From positions 10,071,106-10,135,105 of the forward strand of contig OZ025221.1 in the NCBI GenBank assembly GCA_964019055.1: DNA of 64,000 nucleotides, written 5' to 3'. The translations under genes were made by a program, and so were the position numbers. The stretch comes from Anthopleura xanthogrammica. Lineage: Eukaryota > Cnidaria > Anthozoa > Actiniaria > Actiniidae. Of the stretch, positions 10,903 to 30,028 are shown piece after piece. The notes beneath the pieces are model-generated. The model saw only the letters and a program-made list of their open reading frames with translations. It ran no database searches and was not told the DNA's origin. Positions within the stretch are counted from its first letter, which is position 1, and every line of letters begins with the position of its first letter.

Positions 10903-13900
10903 TTAGACTAACCTTGGTGAATCAGCAGGACTGTTGGATCCTGTAGACCCTCTCATTGCATGTGGTTGTTCTTTAACAAAGTTTCTACATGATGCAAGCT
11001 TAGATTCCAATGCCTGAAACAACAACATCAGAAAGACAATTCAACCAATGAAAATAGTTTGGTTACCAGGTGTTTACAACACCAAGATAATGAGTTGGTT
11101 CATCTCTTTTAGGAAAAAACAAAAATGTCCCATTTGTTTATTTAAATAATCTCACATTTCAACCCTTTATTTTATGTTTAGGTTGGGGGCTGCTTCTAAG
11201 TTTAAGAAAATAGGCTGAAGTGAGGGTGGATGGAGATACAAATTAGTGCTTCACATAAAAGTCTTTGTTTCGTTTTTGTGAGGGTAGCACTAAATAGCCA
11301 TTGGTGAACAAACCTGTAGCTCTTGTTTCATGATCGAATTGGAAGTTACAAGTTGACTTTAGCAGAGGAAGTGCAAGACAAGTGCTCTCACCGCCACACA
11401 TGGCTCTTCTCTTTCTCCTCTCCCCCTCCTAATCCATGCTTAGTCCATAACAGCATCAACTCTGTATACTCACCCCTACTTTTCTTAATAAATCTCCAAC
11501 AATATTGAGTGCAGATATCCTAGCAGACGGAGTTAGAGGTGAACTTCCATATGCCGTATGAAGAGGTGAAGTACCAATATTATGTGTGACCATATTCGAA
11601 GTAGCTTCTATCACAGCTTCTTTCTTAACTGGTGTAGTATGTTTTTCTGGTTCTTTATTTTCTTTATTACCGAATTCTTCTGGTTTTTTCTTTTCTAATT
11701 GTCGCACATGAAGTTCTTGTCTCAGATCTGTGGAAAATTAATTATCATAGTTATTTTCGTTTGCTGTCAAATTTATCTCGTATATCCTAGATACTGCTGT
11801 CTGGGTTTCCGGTAAAAATACTGCAATATCTAAAAACATTCAGCTGGGTTTTTGAGTTTTTCTTAAATGGAATGGCTAATGTTATAAATTATTATAATTA
11901 TGGTCATGGACAATTATCACATGAATTCGCACTATGCAACATTTTGTGGTATTTTTCACTACACTAGAGCACATTTCGTGCTTCTCCACAACTTCAAGAT
12001 GTCAATCAAAAATTACTAATAGCTCGGAGCACTGAGATAACATGAGAAAATAGGTTGTGTCTGGAAGTTGACTGGGTGGTAGGAACATAAGAAGTGCTGT
12101 TAATATAGCATAGAGCTGTTCTCAATGATTTAACCTCCACCTGAAACAGTTAAAACTTTGGACAACAAATCCTGTCAAAAAGGAACTGTAAGAAAAGTCT
12201 TTATAAAACTGCTTTTCGTTTTGGAACTGGAAGTCTTTTTTTCATTTGATTGATGTCACACTTAGAAGCTCTATAACCCTCAAGGCAAGCTTAGCAAATT
12301 ATTACAAACATATGTCAACTAAATCATGTCTGCCTTGAGGGTTATTCTATCATGAGATAATACATGCTGACAACAGATCCCAAATGGCAATCAACAAATA
12401 ATAGATGTGTCAAAGATTTATGATTTTGGTGTTTACTATAAAATAATACTTGACATGGATATTTTTTTCTTCTTTTTTTCTTAAAAATATTTAAACAGGT
12501 TGCCCAATTCAGCATAGCTGGTTTAAATGGGGACCTGTATTGCCATAGCAACAACAGAAAAACAGTACCGTACCTCTAGCTTCATCTTTCAATCTCTGTA
12601 CAGTTTCTTGTAAAGTCTCTTTTTCATCTAGTTCATTTTCCAATATTGCATTTCTTTCTATTGCCTATTGAAGTAAAGATTTTTCATTATGTTCGAGGAT
12701 AGCATCATTACTGGTCATCAATCAACACCTGCTTGAAGTGCATACATAGTCTTAATTTAAAACACTATTGTGCAGATTGGGATTTTTATCATAAATTAGA
12801 TAAGTTGATGCTAACAAGAACTATTTTGAGATATCTTAAGTTTCTTCTTAATTTTGGCTCAATTTGTTTAACTAAAATGTCAAGTGTCAACAACAATAAA
12901 ATTGAGCTCTAAAAAGCAATTAATCGCCAGGCTTCTTTTCCTCAGATTTCACGTTTTTTTAAATTGATTTCATTTTAAGATATGCAAATGTAGAGATTAG
13001 CATGCACAAGTAATATTAGTGTATAATGACTTACTTGGTTAAGCCGATGTTCAAAATCTTCTAATGAACAAACAGTTGCTCTGAAAATAAAAGTAGTTTG
13101 TTAGAATTGATTTCACATTTAATCATTATACTTAATAATTGGGGAATTCAAAGAAGAAAATTAATGAGATACCCAATAAAATGACTGCCAAATATTGATA
13201 GTTTCAATTATGTTTTAGTCACACTAGTTTATTGGTTTGTCTGGGGGGTCACATCATTTTCGGAAGCTACTGTATATAGGGGGGTTGTTACTTATTGTAT
13301 GCAACTTTATAGGGGTTTAGTAATAAACTGGCTGAAATATAGGGGGGTATGATATTTTTGCCAACCAGGAAGGGTGGTTGGGTAATATTTGGAAAAGACA
13401 ACGGATGATTTTGCCGACCCCTTCCCCCCATACACTTATAAATAAAAGCCCCCTAATAAATGCTTAAAATTACAAGAATTTGTTAACCTTTCATTAAACG
13501 AATTAAAATTAGCATAAATATTAGTCTTAACAAAATATGAAAATCATGCTATGGCATAGCCACTGTTAAGTTACTTCAAAAAAACTGTACACATTTTTAA
13601 AAGGTTTATAAGTGACCTATCTCATCAAACAAGATACAGACTAAAGGACACTATAATCAAAATTGCTGAATTTTTTGATAAATAAAACACGAGATTTTAT
13701 AAATAATTCTTTGACAAGAAAATTTATGTAAAAAAGAAAAAGGATTCAGCTTGTTGAGAATATATTTCGTGAATGAACAATTGTAGAAAACGTCCACCAG
13801 TTGCCAGCACGTTCACTTGGATCATGAGATTCCATTGAATTAAGAGCCATTCAATAATAGACTATAGAATACCTGTTGATGCTTACTGTGCCAACAATAT

Positions 13901-16279
13901 GGCTGGCTGGTTAGAAACCAAGACATACAGGTGCTACAACAGCCACAACAACAACCGTCGACAAGAATCTTTTGTTTGATTAAAACTATATATATTTTTG
14001 TGTTCGATTTAATATGAGCTTTCTGATGTAATATTCCATCATCAGGGAATAAAGTTTCAAATTACAGCTCAAACTGGACACAAGCTAGAAGAGAAAATTG
14101 TTTATCTAAAATTTTATAGCTCCTGCAATTCAAACAATAATTATAAATTCCAACAAAAAAAAACTGTTCAAATTTGGCAACAAAAGTCTTAATACTACAG
14201 GGTTTCTTGTGTAATTTTCAGTGCAAAATTATAGCTCCTGTTTGAGATAAAGATAAAAATAGACAGTGACAGGCAACTAAAATTAAATGTCATAGCCTGA
14301 TTTGGTACTTTGTTGTATCCAATGAATCTTTCTTATCTTTGTAAAGATTTTTACCGCTTGTTGAACATTTCTTTGCCTTTTTATGTACATAACAAATGCT
14401 ATTAATCAACTATATGACAGCTTTCTATTCATCGCTGGTAGGACAAGCTAGAAATAGACTATTTATCACTTATGATTCTTCTTGTTATTGTATTTATTGC
14501 CGTTAATAAAAGTTGTCATTCTGAGCAAATGTTCTTCAAAATCTCCTTGACTATGAACCATGGATTTAATTTGAAAGTTGAAAAGAAAGGTCACAAAGCA
14601 GAAGATTTGACGGCATTCCAAGTCCAATGGACAGATTAATAACAACAATAGCCGACCAACCAACCATGAAAAGTCTTTTATCTTGACAGATAACTGCTTT
14701 TTTCAAATGTTTTCAAAAGAATTTTTTCCATTATCTTTTCCGTTAACATCCACCAACAAATGCTTTGGACAAACATAATTATCCAAATAATCTAAGCTAA
14801 TAAAACCCGTAATGAAATCAGAAAAATAGCATCAATCTTAGCTCAGCATCTAAAACACAGCCAATATCACACAAGAAAACTCCCATGGAAGTTGCTGAGA
14901 GATAGGAAGTAACTAATAATGCCTTAATCTCAGGAAATCCAAAGATTTGAAAAATGCTTAAACTGTTGTAACGTAAACACATGATCTCGTTGGCCAAATT
15001 TAAATGGTCAATAAAATATAAAATATTCCCAAGGGGATACATGATTTTTAATATATTTTTTTTACAAAATTGAATTATATACAACATGTCATAAAGTAAC
15101 AGTGTTTAAAAAAATACGATTTCAAAAAGTATTGAGTCATTACTGAGCTAACAGGAATATTTTTTTAAAAGTTGACAGTTTACCCGTCGTTCTTGCTACA
15201 TAATCATCATGAATTATCATCGTAATTCAAACCATAGTATTGGATTATTTCTTTCTCCACCAACACCTACTTCAACTATTCTTAAAAGGGTATAATATGA
15301 CGCAAATCTGAATATAATATTTTCCAACATAAAACGATGGGTATCAATAAAAAACAGTCAATCAATCCTACAGGAAAAACATTTTTACAATAACAAATCG
15401 TCCGCCATTACTAGACACGTATAAATAAAGCCGGAAAAGAAAACAATTTAGCGTTTTTTTTCATCCTGATAAAAATCACTTTTCAATCTCAAACAAAAAC
15501 AGATTTATAATTTGTAGGATATTTTGATATTTTAAGGAGTGTCTGGGGTAGTTTTTCCTTACCTTTTTGCTCGTTCTAGATCGTCATTTGCTTGTTCGAG
15601 TTCGCGAACATATTTCTGTAGTTCTTCTTTCACTGCTCTTAGCTGAGCAGTCTCGTCTTGTAAAGCAGTAACTGTTAAATAAGCCTCATTCTGGCCAGCT
15701 TCGAGTTTTTCCTGTAATAATATCAATCAAGGAGACTTATATTTTAACGGAAAAAAGAATGCCGGTTTTGTAGAAGAAGAAAAACAGAGGAAAGAAAATC
15801 TTTGACCCAAAATGAAAAATGTCAGCGACTGGCTTTCATTAATATGTAATACCACAGAAAAGGCGTCGTAAACATAGCTCAAATCTTTTCTCAGGATACA
15901 AAGAAGTACAAGGACATGATTGAATTACCTTCATACTTTCATTTTCAGCTTCTAGTCGAGCTTTTGCTGCTAATAATTCACGTTGTCGAGCCTCAGCCTG
16001 CTCTAACTGTGCTTCGAGCTCGGCTTCCAGTTCTCGACTGCCTTCCTGAAATTCATCGAGCTCTTCTCTCGCTTCTAACCACCTAAATAACCCAACAAAT
16101 AAGCCCAAATTTAGCCATGGTCGAGACATTTTGTTGTACAATAGTACTAGGAGCAGAAGACAGGCTGTAAATGTAGTTAACACGTACTTTTGTTCATATT
16201 CTTGAGCAAGCCTTTTCCAGTACGCAGCCTCTTCTTTAGGATCAGCGAACTCCAAGTCCTTGTCGCTCGCATTACTCAT
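10903..16279 (-). CDS. NDEL1: NDE1/NDEL1 dynein-LIS1 adaptor, 298 aa
   Basis: Exons (minus): 16279-16188, 16082-15929, 15711-15563, 13080-13035, 12664-12574, 11727-11474, 11013-10903; 897 nt, in frame at every junction. The family scaffolds LIS1 and cytoplasmic dynein at centrosomes and kinetochores. Residues 25-165 form the coiled coil, with [18 protein letters not shown] and [16 protein letters not shown] nearly as in vertebrates. The C-terminal block [19 protein letters not shown] runs into RKVG and [16 protein letters not shown], which keeps SP/TP phosphosites and the cysteine equivalent to the palmitoylated one of NDEL1. Start MSNASDKD was chosen; [10 protein letters not shown] (16294) and a further upstream Met (16318) are alternatives. 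It is shorter than the 345-aa human protein: the stop falls soon after SPADSPR. A donor-like GTTAGT overlaps that end, so a further 3' exon cannot be excluded. NDE1 versus NDEL1 cannot be assigned, as the split is vertebrate. Confidence 0.93.
12274..12344. mobile_element. short inverted-repeat element, 71 bp
   Basis: Perfect terminal inverted repeats TAACCCTCAAGGCA / TGCCTTGAGGGTTA enclose an AT-rich core. It lies in intron 5 of the NDE1-like gene. Non-coding. Confidence 0.65.
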
Positions 16280-16472
16280 TCCCAATTGTCGCATATGGTC
16301 AACTATGAAGCCCAACACAGTCTTTCATTCAACCACTAGTCAAATAAATATTTCTTTTTCCGTTAACTGACAAATTTAGTATCGAAAACACTGGTTTTTC
16401 CCATCGATAAAGACTTAGTTTCGAAACAGCGTAGTCCAAAGCCGACACATCAAAATGTAAACCGTCCCTTGA

Positions 16473-16480
16473 TGACGTCA
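16473..16480. promoter_or_regulatory. perfect CRE upstream of NDE1-like gene
   Basis: The palindrome TGACGTCA lies 194 bp upstream of the chosen start codon of the minus-strand NDE1-like gene, a typical promoter distance. CREB/ATF factors bind this octamer in animals. Function here is inference. Confidence 0.5.
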
Positions 16481-17161
16481 TGCGGGATCTGACCTCGATG
16501 CACCCTGGGTAGGATTATTGACTGGGCTTTTCTAGACCCGTCTATCTAATATTTAACTCATTATGAAGTATCATGTAACATTTATAGGGCATTTATGGAT
16601 TTGACTTTAGTACAAAAGCGTTATTGTAAGAATTCTGATTAAAATACTCCCCATATTTTGCTCAGACGAGTGTTGAAACATCACGTTTACCACATCGCCT
16701 TGATCACAATGAAGTCCACTCGTTCCACCCTAAGAGGAATGCGAAAAAAATCTAGCAGATGTTTCAGTTGTGGGCTTTGCTAATGGGAATGTTTCCGTAA
16801 TAATCATTTATTAAGAATGTCTTTTCATCATGACAAGTAGTCGTGAGTAGTATAGAAAGCAAAGGCCAGTGATCAAAAACTTCAAAAATCTTAAAACTTC
16901 ATTTCAACACTTGTCTTTCAACTTGCACTTCTATATTCCGGGACGGAACTGATGCGACACCCATTCTTTCGTTTTCATTTCACTGATTGTTATTTCTAGA
17001 ATATGATGTCATGATCGGTACGGTTTTTTCCAACTGTAGCAGTTGCTACAGCAAGTTTGGTTTAGAAATGTGCATGCTTCCTTCTACCGGAGTCAAGACA
17101 CTGAAACTGAAACTGGATAGGAATAGAAGTGAAAACATACGCGTATGAGTTTCACGGGATT

Positions 17162-17200
17162 CCACGTGATTTCACGTGATTTCACGTGGTTTCACGTGAT
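17162..17200. promoter_or_regulatory. tandem CACGTG sites
   Basis: Four 10-bp units of the form TTCACGTGAT in a row; the first reads TCCACGTGAT and the third TTCACGTGGT, and an extra degenerate unit precedes them. Each contains the E-box core CACGTG, the site for bHLH-ZIP factors such as USF, MYC/MAX or TFEB. It abuts an AAT microsatellite, so it may be only a simple repeat. Confidence 0.4.
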
Positions 17201-17222
17201 AATAATAATAATAATAATAATG

Positions 17223-17263
<41 letters not shown>
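17199..17263. repeat. (AAT)n microsatellite
   Basis: About 21 nearly perfect AAT units, interrupted by one GAT. Follows the CACGTG tandem. A second AAT run lies at 17617-17658. Confidence 0.9.
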
Positions 17264-17264
<1 letters not shown>

Positions 17265-17616
17265 GTTTATTCAATAGGATCCACTAGGTGGCTCTTTGCC
17301 TATTAAAATTAAGCTAAATAAATTATAGAAAATTCAAAACTATTTATAGTAAAATAAAATTGTGACATAATACGCTAAAAATATTTATATTGAAATAAGG
17401 CCAAGAAATCCTCCAAAACAGCCGAACGCCCCGACCGAATCCATCACCGGATGATTATGATGACTTCGGTCGAAAACGCTCAACCAATTCAAAAAACCCT
17501 CAGCCCTACATCAATACAAAATATCTAATACAATAATTTAATGGTTAATTAATATGGAATAATAAATAAATAATAATAATAATATCAAAAAATTTCAAAG
17601 AACCTAATAAAATGTC

Positions 17617-17658
<42 letters not shown>

Positions 17659-18402
17659 CAATATGAAATACTAAGTTATATACAGGAAACGGCTGTTTTT
17701 ATCACAGTTTTTCATATATATGTATATGCTATTTTTAGTATATTCCTCTTGTCTTCTCTGAATCATAACCGGACGATTTAATATGTACACGACTTAGGAA
17801 TGTGCCTTCCCGTTGACGACTGATGTGGTGAGCAGTGACCTCTGAAGTCACGGATCGTAACACGACTCAGTGACTGAACACGCAATGACCATTTGAAGTC
17901 AATGAAATCGTCTAAGAACATGATCATTATCTAGGAAAGCACTTCAACTGACATGTTGAGTTTTGTGACAGTCGAACAAGACGTTGCGCGACCTTTGTGC
18001 AGTTACGTCAAAAATACCTACGTGGCATGGCGAGGATCTGATAAAGATACCGGTTTTATAGTTCATTTGTACCACCAAAAAAAACCCGCAAAACTAATCA
18101 ATTAGTCAGTGAGTAACTACGTAACTAAGCATTTTCAACGCGTGTAATTTTTCATTGACTCAAACTGTAAAAAGTACACACTGAACCTTGATAGACGTAA
18201 ATGGACCACGTTATTTAACCTTTTGTAACCACAAAGGACAATACTGAACCAACAATCCACCCACACCACCTACAGTGTGCCAATCAATGCCACCTTGGTT
18301 TACACATCTTGAGTGAAACACTGCCACGCACTCCCCACTCCTCACATGAGCATAAAACCACAGGCAACCCGTAAATAAGGACTATAAAAGTTTGTAAAAC
18401 AT

Positions 18403-18408
18403 TTTATT
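18403..18408 (-). terminator. AATAAA polyadenylation signal
   Basis: AATAAA on the minus strand, about 180 nt past the stop codon of the TPMT-like gene at 18587-19300. It is the nearest canonical hexamer. Confidence 0.5.
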
Positions 18409-18586
18409 CCTTGAATCAGTCTTGAGCATTAACAAAACGAAAACCAAAATTATGAAGATTTGCATCATATATGTGTGCGAAAAAAGCTTACAGAAGTGTT
18501 CGGTACGATTAAAATAAGACAACGAATACTCGTTAACTGTTTTTGGGTGTTCTTTTAGGTTCAGAGGAACACCGAATCGACCACGA

Positions 18587-19300
18587 TCAGGTCATCGTCT
18601 TGGCGACCATCAGAAAGTATTCCTGGTGGAATGGGTATTTCTGTCCTGGTGGAACATTAATCAAGTCAACTTCTAGTGGATTAATATCAAAGGTCTGGCC
18701 AAACAGACTTTTTAGAAGGGATTCAGGGACGTGAGTAGGGAGGCTGTCCTTCCCTGGGTCTTCGGGAAAGACGTTGTTTTCGATCATTATACACCCACTT
18801 GGACAAAGAAGAGAAAGTAGATTATCAGCATAACGGCTGCCACGGTCCCCTACGTGTAATCCAATGGCTGATAATGAGCCCCTGTCCCAGATAGCATCAA
18901 ATGTCCCACCTAAGATGCTGGGTGATACTTTGAACACATCCATCTGATAGATAGAGATATCCTTGGTCTTGTCAATGGATGAGTAACACTTGATACCATC
19001 AGGATCTATGGTTTTTACATCGTAGGCCAAATTATTTTCCTTGAAGAAATCTTGGATTGCTTCTTCAACTGCTTCAAGGCCAACGACTTGAAAGCCCTTC
19101 TCGGCCAACCAAATCATGTCCACCGTCTTTCCACATAAAGGTACAAAGATCCTCGCCTTTGATGACTTGGCCTTGTCTTTAGGCAGTAGTTTTTCATAAT
19201 GCTGCTCTAGACATGGTTGTACGTAGTTTCTATGCCATGGGGTATGTCCTTCAGCCCAATTTTCGCCCCATTCGTTATCAAAGTCTTTATGGCCCGCCAT
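18587..19300 (-). CDS. TPMT: TPMT-like S-methyltransferase, copy 1 (intronless)
   Basis: Uninterrupted 237-codon frame. The family transfers a methyl group from S-adenosylmethionine to thiols (thiopurines in vertebrates; selenium or tellurium compounds in bacteria). Visible motifs: WAEGHTPWHR near residue 16, the SAM-binding loop FVPLCGK near 52, the acidic GLE near 74, DAIWDRGSLSAI near 135, and ESLLKSLFG near 200, all in TPMT order; human TPMT is 245 aa. The start ATGGCGGGCC has an A at -3. Copy 2 lies 264 bp upstream in the same orientation. The central part is nearly identical to copy 2 while both ends differ. Lack of introns contrasts with spliced vertebrate TPMT and suggests retroposition or ancestral transfer; the substrate is unknown. 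Confidence 0.93.
   Translation of the reverse strand: MAGHKDFDNEWGENWAEGHTPWHRNYVQPCLEQHYEKLLPKDKAKSSKARIFVPLCGKTVDMIWLAEKGFQVVGLEAVEEAIQDFFKENNLAYDVKTIDPDGIKCYSSIDKTKDISIYQMDVFKVSPSILGGTFDAIWDRGSLSAIGLHVGDRGSRYADNLLSLLCPSGCIMIENNVFPEDPGKDSLPTHVPESLLKSLFGQTFDINPLEVDLINVPPGQKYPFHQEYFLMVAKTMT
18861..18975 (-). repeat. 115-nt patch identical to TPMT copy 2
   Basis: These 115 nt match 19836-19950 in the neighbouring copy without a difference, synonymous sites included, and the match falls off on both sides. It encodes roughly DKTKDISIYQMDVF through WDRGSLSAIG. Confidence 0.9.
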
Positions 19301-19501
19301 ATTATTATGCTGCTAATGATCGAATCAATTAACCAACACAGGAAGCCCAACTCGAGAAGTAAGAGAATAAAATCAAAGTGTATTACAAACGAATGAAGAC
19401 TTTATTCAATTTTAAATGCATTGGATTACATTGCTTTTAATGACTGCAAGAGAGTTGTTCTTTATTTCTTTCGTTTCCTTACATTTTTTTTTTGGGCTAA
19501 C

Positions 19502-19507
19502 TTTATT
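19502..19507 (-). terminator. AATAAA polyadenylation signal
   Basis: AATAAA on the minus strand, 58 nt past the stop of TPMT-like copy 2, in the 264-bp gap between the two copies. Each copy may therefore be a separate transcription unit. Confidence 0.45.
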
Positions 19508-19564
19508 ACAATCAACTTCAAAAAGAAAGCCGATAAGAAGAAATTAGAAATAGTTTTTTTTTGT

Positions 19565-20272
19565 TCAATGATTTGTCTTCAACCTCATTAGATTGTACAC
19601 TCTATTCAATCGATCATTCTTTGTAAGAATACTCTGGTCAACTTCCAATGGTGTAATATCAAACTTCTTTCCGAACAAATCCTTCAAAACAGAAGGTGGG
19701 ACATGGCTAGGCGGTCCAGCATTCGGGCCTGGGTCGTTGTGCCAGATATGGTTTTCAATCATTATACACCCATGTGGACGAAGCAGAGACGACAAAATAT
19801 CAGCATAACGGCTACCACGGTCCTCTATATACAACCCAATGGCTGATAATGAGCCCCTGTCCCAGATAGCATCAAATGTCCCACCTAAGATGCTGGGTGA
19901 TACTTTGAACACATCCATCTGATAGATAGAGATATCCTTGGTCTTGTCAAGCGATGTATAACACTTGATACCATCAGGATCTATGGTTTTCATATCGTGG
20001 GCCACATTATTTTCCTTGAAGAAGTCTAGAATCGCTTGTTCAGCGCCTTCAAGACCAACAACTTCGCAACCTTTTTCAGCAAGGCACAATACGTCTAAAC
20101 TCTTACCACATAGAGGTACAAAGATACGAGCCTTGGTCTCTCCACCGTCATTTCTTGGTAGTAGCTTTTCATAATGTTGCTCCAGACATGGTTGAATAAA
20201 GCTCTTGTGCCATGGAAAGTCCTTATTAGCCCATCGTTTGGACCAGTACTCAACATTCACTACGTCCGCCAT
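19565..20272 (-). CDS. TPMT: TPMT-like S-methyltransferase, copy 2 (intronless)
   Basis: Uninterrupted 235-codon frame starting ATGGCGGACG with an A-rich leader. Same family markers as copy 1: WANKDFPWHK near residue 14, FVPLCGK near 51, VVGLEG, DAIWDRGSLSAI near 135, and VLKDLFGKKFDITPLEVD near 203. The two copies differ clearly at the N-terminus, at residues 58-90 and at the C-terminus, but hardly at all through the SAM-domain core. Both are full-length with intact motifs, so both are probably functional. Exact substrate is not predictable. Confidence 0.93.
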   Translation of the reverse strand: MADVVNVEYWSKRWANKDFPWHKSFIQPCLEQHYEKLLPRNDGGETKARIFVPLCGKSLDVLCLAEKGCEVVGLEGAEQAILDFFKENNVAHDMKTIDPDGIKCYTSLDKTKDISIYQMDVFKVSPSILGGTFDAIWDRGSLSAIGLYIEDRGSRYADILSSLLRPHGCIMIENHIWHNDPGPNAGPPSHVPPSVLKDLFGKKFDITPLEVDQSILTKNDRLNRVYNLMRLKTNH

Positions 20273-21010
20273 GTTTTTTTTTTGCAGGGGGAATGCACTC
20301 TAGTACCACAGGGAGCCCACTTCAACAATTATTGGTTGTAAAATCACTCTCGACCCCAGAGCCCTGTCATTCTTACTGCATGCTTGACAAAATGGCAGGG
20401 CTCTTGGGTGGAGTGTGGTAAACTGTATTAGCAAAAACTGATTTCGTGATAGGAGTATCATTAGTACACTTGTCTCCCTGCTCTTGGGTCCAATTATAGA
20501 CCTCTTTAGCTTTGGTGTTTATTGTGCCCATTTTAGACCATGTGATGCCACTCTTGGGAGTAGATTTTTTCATGTGTAAATATTCTCACAAAAGAAGATT
20601 TCTCAAGGGAATGTCATGTGACCTGAAATAGGCAATTTGCATACTAAGTTTGAGGTGTATTCCTGGACTCAGCAATCCATGCAAGTAGCATTTATTGGGT
20701 TTCCTCCCTTGATTCAAGGGTTTTTCTCCGGCAGAGTTGGATCTGGGGGGGTTGTACTTACCCCCTAAACTGCATTCAGTCTGCCCCTATCCAGTTTTCC
20801 TCCCTCTACAAAATCTAACACACCCTAAATTCCAATTCCATCTGTGAGTTAGCAATTAACAATGATTATTGCTTTAGTTAAGACAACATATTTTTTAAAC
20901 ATTTATTTCCAATTCTGTACAATGCAGTAACAACAAGGAAAGAGAAAGTTTCTTTTCCTTCTTTTCTTGTTTCCAATGTTAGGAACCAGGCATAAAAATA
21001 GCTAAATTAT

Positions 21011-21032
21011 GGGGGGGGGGGGGGGGGGGGGG
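21011..21032. repeat. poly-G tract, 22 bases
   Basis: A run of 22 G on the plus strand, followed by A-rich sequence. It is one of at least seven G/C homopolymers of 13 or more bases in the window. Length may be inexact because such tracts sequence poorly. Confidence 0.85.
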
Positions 21033-21281
21033 AAACAAAGAAAATTATGAAAAAAAAGAAGAAAAAAAGAAGAGATAAATGAAGGCATCCAGTAAGTTTG
21101 TTCTGTGAGAGAATTTTAGTTTCATATAAGTGCAAGCCCCATACTTCAAAGAACCAAAAATGATACTAGGGACTAAATACTAATAAAAGAATTATCCCTC
21201 CTTACAATGAAAATAACAAAGTTCTGATAGTTCCAATACTATAGTGACACCTTCATGTTTACTAACAACAGATTTGTGATG

Positions 21282-21495
21282 TTACAATGCGAATCAAAAA
21301 ACCGTGGGCACCCACAAATATTTCAGAAATCGTTTATCGTTTGTTGACCAGTCTGAAACAACTCTGTAACTGCAAGAATGTTGACCGATTTGTAGTCAGA
21401 TAAACTTCTTGTAGTTAGAGAGTCGTTTCAGACTGTTCAACCAACAATAAACGATTTCTAAATTATTTCTGGGTGCCCACGGTTTTGCACTGTAA
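21282..21495. mobile_element. palindromic MITE, about 214 bp
   Basis: Left end TTACAATGCGAATCAAAAAACCGTGGGCACCCA; the complement of the right end reads TTACAGTGCAAAACCGTGGGCACCCA. A second inner inverted pair surrounds AATCGTTTATCGTTTGTTG / CAACAATAAACGATTT. Non-coding foldback element. Confidence 0.8.
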
Positions 21496-21959
21496 TATGC
21501 CAACCTTTTTCACAAAAGCTCTTCACAAGTTGCCTTGTTTTCTAACCAATCAGTCTCTGGTTGGCATATGAATGACAAAGCCTTATGCCACATGAAGTAT
21601 TGCTATAGTTAATGACAGAAACATATCATAAAAACTCCAAAGACTAGCCATATTCAAAAGAATTGTTCCTGTGACTTCTGCATGTTCAGCAGCATGTGGG
21701 GGAGAGGTGTACATTTAATAGACAGAAGTCAAGACGTGTCAAGACATCTGGAGTTGTCTGGATTGTAGGAACATGAAGAATCAGTAGAACCAGCTAAACT
21801 TTCAATGTTACTACACTAACAAGGTCACACTGTCAGTGACTAACATAATTATTACCAGATCTCCTGGATACTTGATAAAAACAAAAGAATCACAGGAAAA
21901 TATTAATAACTTGATCTACACTGTGATTACTCTTATACTAACAAGGGTTACTGAGGTTA

Positions 21960-30004
<8,045 letters not shown>

Positions 30005-30020
30005 GTTGGTTATGATAATA

Positions 30021-30028
30021 TATCGATA
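30021..30028. promoter_or_regulatory. TATCGATA motif upstream of U2AF2
   Basis: The palindromic octamer TATCGATA, the DNA-replication-related element bound by DREF in insects, lies 17 bp before the U2AF2 start codon. Its role outside insects is uncertain and the region is AT-rich. Confidence 0.3.

Larger units (their letters stand above)
16481..18402. other. intergenic between NDE1-like and TPMT-like genes
   Basis: No coding sequence supported. Contains a tandem CACGTG cluster (17162-17200), two AAT microsatellites (17199-17263 and 17617-17658) and otherwise unremarkable AT-rich DNA. Confidence 0.65.
20273..21959. other. intergenic with repeats
   Basis: No supported gene. Holds a degenerate SINE-like fragment in reverse orientation near 20690-20830 (GTTTCCTCCCT...), a 22-G homopolymer (21011-21032), and an inverted-repeat element (21282-21495). 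The right part is probably the 3' UTR of U2AF2. Confidence 0.6.
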
